Shown: piece after piece, positions 59,196 through 64,000 of the stretch
How positions within the stretch are numbered: the first letter of the stretch is position 1
Layout of the letters: each line of letters opens with the position of its first letter
DNA from: Glandiceps talaboti
Taxonomy: Eukaryota; Hemichordata; Enteropneusta; Spengelidae
Length of the DNA stretch: 64,000 bases
Assembly: GCF_964340395.1 (NCBI RefSeq)
Contig: NC_135549.1
Coordinates: forward strand, 20,462,342 to 20,526,341
Direction: 5' to 3'
The notes under the pieces: model-generated
The model's database searches: none
Told to the model about the DNA's origin: nothing
What the model saw: only the letters and a program-made list of their open reading frames with translations
Program-made: the position numbers and the translations under genes

Positions 59196-60005
59196 CCTCC
59201 CTCTTTGAAAGTATATAAATGTATAACACATACTAATACATGCATATTCCTATATAAATACTTTTTCACAGAAGTATTGAATTTTTTTCATGCAAATGGT
59301 TGACGAATAAATACTATATATCACTTAAAGGGGTGCTAATTTAGAAAGGGTCAATTTCAAACATTAATTCATACCTGATAATGCCATCTAATCTGTTTTG
59401 ATCACATCCAACTCTTTCATAGATAGCGTCTTTGAGAATGTCAGTAGATGTGTCGCTATGTATCCCCAGAAGGACACACACTAATTCTTTCTGTAGAGAC
59501 AACAAGATGATGTTTACCTCTGAACATCTATTCATACATTATCATATATGGCATGAAATATCAAGATGTACCTTGCACTTGACTTTTACAGTCACTGGTT
59601 TTCACAAATTACTCACAAGTATTTCACATACTCTTCTGGATGCTAACAAATAGTGCACATTTTTATAGCATTTTCCCTGTGCTCAAAGCAATGCACAATG
59701 TTTTATGAAACATAACACAGACCTGAATTCAACACAATTGAATGGGTCATGTATACTTCATCTCCCTGGCAACCATCCAAGTGAAACTTTTGTTAACGAT
59801 TGAATAGACAAATGTCCAGTACTGTCAAACTGCTATTTTTTACCAATAACTATTAAAATTACCAATAAGTATTAAAATTACCAAAGTTGACCAAATGTTG
59901 AAAATTAGAGCTGAAACGTGTTTTGTACATATGATATACTAGTACCATTTGTGTATATAATTTTGACTTTCCTGACATGACACTAATTTATAGTTATCCT
60001 CAATT

Positions 60006-60036
<31 letters not shown>

Positions 60037-63000
60037 CATCAGACCTCAACAGCAGCAAAGTCCACAGGACTTGAAGCAAAGTGTAAACACATGATAACTA
60101 TGATTCTTATACTTACCCATGTAATAGGACCAGAAGTAGGTTGGAGAGCACTGTGATCATTGGCATCTACCATACCAATTAACTGGAGGCCTTTAGCAAT
60201 GGTAGAGTAACCCTACAATTAACATATACACATCATGGTGTACTAAACCTCATTAAAACAAAAGCACTGATCCCTTGCCCATGTGAGGGCGCTAACACAC
60301 CACAATATGATACCTGTAAGATATGCTGTGTTCTGGCAATGTCCATAGGCCTACCCCCTCTCTCAGGCCTGGTGAGGGTGTAACAGCACAACATATCTCA
60401 CAGTTTCTGAACTTTCATAGTCTTTTTTTACGCCCGTTCCTCTAATAAAAGTTGTCCAAATGCTGCAGATATAGTTACTGTTACTGCAACACTGGCAATG
60501 CACAACATATCTTACAGTTTCTGAACTTTCATAGTCTTTTTTTACGCCCGTTCCTCTAATAAAAGTTGTCCAAATGCTGCAGATATAGTTACTGTTACTG
60601 CAACACTGGCAATGCTCGAGAGAAAACCACAAAGATTTGGGATTTGATTTTTTTTAATATTTTGAGTCCAAATAGAACATTTTTATTGGTAACAAGTAAT
60701 CCTGAGTCTATGACCATTCATTCTTGCTTGATTATCATCTTGGCAACTGACATATCTATGTATGCAAAGTATATGAGCATTTGTCTGTTTTGTTATCTAC
60801 AGCTACAGAGGATAAAAACTACATACTCTGTACCGAAGTGTTCCACGTAGAATTGTGTTGGCAGTGTGGATACCATACTCCTCCTTGTATATAGTGGAGT
60901 CTCTGTTTGGGAATCCTTCCAGATTGAAACCAGGAAGAAAGTTCATATGTTCTACATTGTCTAGGAGTGCACCCCCTGCTGGTATATGAATAACCTGTCC
61001 ATCTTTCAAGTACTTGGCTTCACCCATTGTGTTTAACAGTACACCTCGAGGGCTCCAACTATGGGAGAAAATTTAAGAAAATTTAAGGAGAGCAACCGCA
61101 ATCAGTTACCTTTATCAAGTGTAAAACACTGCACTCAAGCATAACTGGCGATGGCGATAATTGACTATTTTTCAATTTATTATACACACAGAGAGACATA
61201 CATATGCCTGCATCATACAAACCTGCAACATGTACATTCACATGCATTAAGTACAGACACACACAAGTAAATAGAAATCCAGATGCACACACACACACAC
61301 ACCCAAACACACACACACACACACACACATACACATGTATACACACATACACACATACATTATGCACGTGTATACATACACACATACACAATACATGCAT
61401 GCACACAGACACAGACACACATTCAGACAGATAGCTTCACACAGCCACAGATGACACAAACACAGACATAGATAGACAATAACACATATATTACACACAG
61501 ACACACACAGACACAGAAAGAGACACACAGGCAGACATACGCACACACAGACATAGACACCATGCACATACACACACACAGAGTAGAGGCAGGTTTATAT
61601 AACTCACCTGAATTTGTATCTCAGAGGATTATCAGAATACTCGGGTGCTGGCAATCCACCACAATAAGATATAAAGGATGTGACCTGTAAAGTAAATGAA
61701 CTGAGAAAAATCACCACACATACATGTATCATTCTAAAATAGTAAGATGCTAGTTTGATCTACAACACGTACCATATATAGAATTCCTGACTCTGTGTAC
61801 TTTGCTTAGCATACTTACATACACTGATTTTCAATACATTGGGAGTTATTTCACTAACGTTGCACCCTGTACGTCTGATGTTTGGGTTCACTGTCAAGTG
61901 CAAGACTGTTTCAGCATGTTGGCATGGAAATCAACTATCTATCAAAAGGATAAACTTACAGTTTCGTCATGAGTAGCGGCTTCATCAAAACATTTCATGG
62001 CCAACATATGATCAATGCCTGGATCTAGACCAACTTCATTCACTACAGTAATCCCAGCATCCAAAGCACTATGAACATAAAATATAGTCAAAGGTCAATG
62101 AAAGGTCAATTAAGGTCACACATCAGATTACCATATCTAGAACAGGCAAAGATAGGGTCAAAGTTCAATGAAAGGTCAATTGAGGTCACAAAGACTTGGT
62201 AGATATGGTGTATAATATTAAATGACGAAATATAACAATATGTTTTGAAAATGATGAATGTTTGTGTTATGCAACATTTTTTAAATATCTTTGTTATCCA
62301 AGAATTACCTGTGATACGCAGATCTTGTAACTACGTGTTCTCATTTTATGACAAATGACAATCATATCACCTATACTTTCCCTAGTCATACAAAGAAAAC
62401 ACTGAGGAACAATATCTAACAAATGGTACACCCTGTAAAATCTGTTCTTCTTCTTCTTTCATATATTACTCAACGTCCCATATCGGACTAGGATGTGGTG
62501 TGTTCAAAAATGTTGTATTAGTCCTTGATGTATCTGTCTCTTGTACTCTGTTCAAAGTTGTAACTGCTTGTGTGAATTGTTCTGGTTCTAATTTTTTCCT
62601 TATCTCTGGTTATGTTGATTATTTCTTGGGGTATTTTTGTTCCAGTCTCCGACTGTCCTTGGCACAAGTGAGTATTTGTGACAGTCTATATGTGCCTGAT
62701 GTTGAATGAAACTTTTTGAGTGTGTGTGTGTCGAGTTTGCCTTTAGTTGAACTTGGTGACTGGCTGTTTTGTATTGGTAGGACCAAGTGACACCCCCCCA
62801 ACCCCCAACCCCCAATGGATTCGTGTAAAATACTGAGTCAAGTCTCACCTCTGATGAAGTTCTGCCATGGCTGGTGTCAGATAACTTGCTGTTGTCAGGT
62901 TAGTCTTTTCTTGGATGCACATCTTTAGCACAACTGGATGTAGAGAATATGGCAGCAGACTGTAAACACAAAACATAAATTGTTAATTTAGTTACAACGA

Positions 63001-63737
63001 TTTTAATGAATTCTGTACGACTATCAAACAACAATAATATAACATATATTTACTTTAGATTTCTGTGTGCAGTTGAAAAAAAATGAAGAGTTTCAAATCT
63101 GGGATGACTATCAGCGATATTCTTGAGGTTTGAGTATAAATGCTTTCAAAAGTTTATAACTATGTTAGTATAAAATAACAAGCGAGATAATTATCTTATG
63201 TACGCCAAATTAATGAAAATTACAAGAACAAAGCATAGAAATGACTCCAATTTGTTGATGAAGTCCTTATTGGAAGGATGAAAGCTTCAGGTACATATGG
63301 CTTTTCTAAACTATTTGTGTTAGAAATTGAAAAGTTTATACTACATTAGACTTACTAACGTCGTTAATAATACACGAATAAAGACTGCAGAAGAACTGAA
63401 TTGAAGAAAATTCTGAATTGCAGACTTGAATAACTGATCATCATCGTAAAACCACCTGCCTCTTTTACAGTGGCAGAAAAACGTTACTCAGGCTTGCAAA
63501 AATGAACTGAATACAAATTGACGAAAATATTGCGATGGAGTAAGTTAATAGATAAAACAGACTTTTTGTCTCATTGAATATTGATGGATTTTATATATTT
63601 TTTTTACCTGATGACTAAGTCATGATCTTTAACTAACTTCTGTAGAAATCCTACATGTTTCTGTACATCTACATCATGAGCCACAACATTGGGATACTTC
63701 TCTGCTAGCTTCTCAGCTTCAGAACGTATTGCTGAAC
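56289..63737 (-). CDS. AASS: AASS copy 3, saccharopine dehydrogenase half (5' part beyond right edge)
   Basis: Ten coding exons matching exons 12-21 of copy 2, entered in phase 1 from the right edge: 63608-63737, 62849-62959, 61960-62068, 61608-61684, 60827-61058, 60117-60212, 59375-59490, 58722-58810, 57739-57915, 56289-56407. All have the same lengths as in copy 2, with GT/AG borders and no internal stop; the TGA is at 56289-56291. The visible part is most of the saccharopine dehydrogenase domain, from the [16 protein letters not shown] segment just after the Rossmann start to the C-terminus. Exon 16 shares GQVIHIP and GIHTANT with copy 2 against GKVIHIP and GIHAANT in copy 1, so copies 2 and 3 look the closer pair here. 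The LKR half should lie right of the window; whether it exists cannot be seen. Confidence 0.92.
56433..56747. mobile_element. Copy 3-specific 315-bp insertion with inverted ends, intron 20
   Basis: Copy 2 reads straight through this site (near 28221), whereas copy 3 carries 315 extra bases. ACAAGCCATTAA near the left end is matched by TTAATGGCTTGT near the right end, typical of a small non-autonomous DNA transposon. No coding capacity; the target duplication is not clear (one base at most). Confidence 0.65.
56813..57380. repeat. 72-bp minisatellite, 8 units, intron 20 of AASS copy 3
   Basis: Same unit and position as 28284-29420, but I count 8 units. The last unit has the same CCCTCAGAGTG variant that ends the copy 2 array. 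Confidence 0.95.
57641..57697. repeat. (TGAT)n tract, intron 20 of AASS copy 3
   Basis: Shorter counterpart of 29690-29786. Confidence 0.95.
58241..58286. repeat. (ATT)n tract, intron 19 of AASS copy 3
   Basis: Counterpart of 30330-30391. Confidence 0.95.
59158..59207. repeat. (CT)n/(CCCT)n tract, intron 18 of AASS copy 3
   Basis: Counterpart of 31261-31310. Confidence 0.9.
60008..60036. repeat. (CAA)n tract, intron 17 of AASS copy 3
   Basis: Short counterpart of 32111-32157. The following intron sequence reaches exon 17 about 340 bp sooner than in copy 2. Confidence 0.85.
60387..60614. repeat. 114-bp tandem duplication, intron 16 of AASS copy 3
   Basis: A segment starting CACAACATATCTCACAG is repeated at 60501 with one or two changes. 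Copies 1 and 2 show it once. It explains the transient 27672-bp offset of exon 16. Confidence 0.85.
61284..61585. repeat. CA-rich microsatellite region, intron 15 of AASS copy 3
   Basis: CA/CAGA/CATA repeats at the homologous place in copy 3. Confidence 0.95.
62085..62188. promoter_or_regulatory. Cluster of AGGTCA half-sites, intron 13 of AASS copy 3
   Basis: Counterpart of 3841-3943, with the same half-sites and spacings (spacer ATTA in the first 4-base gap). Confidence 0.35.
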
Positions 63738-63759
63738 CTGTATACAGAGAGTGAATGAA

Positions 63760-64000
63760 GATTTAGTACTAGGTGAGTCACTCTGTGACAGAATGTAGAT
63801 TTAGTTAGTGCTAGGTGAGTCACTGTGACAGAATGTAGATTTAGTGCTAGGTGAGTCACTGTGTGACAGAATGTAGATTTAGTGCTAGGTGAGTCACTCT
63901 GACAGAATGTAGATTTAGTGCTAGGTGAGTCACTCTGTGACAGAATGTAGATTTAGTTAGTGCTAGGTGAGTCACTGTGACAGAATGTAGATTTAGTGCT
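63760..64000. repeat. ~39-bp minisatellite, intron 11 of AASS copy 3 (runs off right edge)
   Basis: At least 6 units of the same repeat, continuing beyond the window. Confidence 0.95.

Overview
This is a eukaryotic (animal) nuclear genomic window, not prokaryotic. Coding sequence is a small minority: short exons with GT/AG borders sit in AT-rich introns full of microsatellites, minisatellites and short inverted-repeat elements. The texture and the protein suggest a marine invertebrate, possibly an invertebrate deuterostome, but I cannot name the species from the sequence.

The only genes I can support are tandem, head-to-tail copies of AASS (alpha-aminoadipic semialdehyde synthase, the bifunctional mitochondrial lysine-ketoglutarate reductase/saccharopine dehydrogenase of lysine breakdown), all on the minus strand. 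Copy 1 (exons 1-16) spans 209-16020 and runs off the left edge. Copy 2 (46754 down to 28077) is complete, with 21 coding exons in one open frame of 947 codons plus stop. Copy 3 (exons 12-21, 63737 down to 56289) enters from the right edge. Every exon found keeps frame, phase and splice dinucleotides, so none of the three looks like a pseudogene inside the window. A separate relic of a fourth exon 1 lies at 48196-48293.

Between the genes are two related spacers. Spacer 1 (16021-28076) holds the 5' flank of copy 1, a roughly 1.55-kb unit present once and then three more times in tandem (with GA/GAGT/GT tracts and hairpins), an inserted 2.4-kb block with a nested foldback element, long AT tracts, and the 3' flank of copy 2. 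Spacer 2 (46755-56288) has one such unit, the exon-1 relic, about 3.85 kb absent from spacer 1, and the 3' flank of copy 3.

The introns carry most of the copy-specific differences: a 2.4-kb near-palindromic foldback element only in copy 1 (1028-3428); a 72-bp minisatellite with 16 units in copy 2 and 8 in copy 3; a 315-bp inverted-repeat insertion only in copy 3; a 37-bp minisatellite in intron 3; a minisatellite carrying TGAGTCA in intron 11; and a cluster of AGGTCA half-sites in intron 13 of all three copies. I saw no rRNA, tRNA or CRISPR array, and no second protein-coding family. The long open frames in the 72-bp repeat, CA, GA and AT tracts are repeat artefacts.
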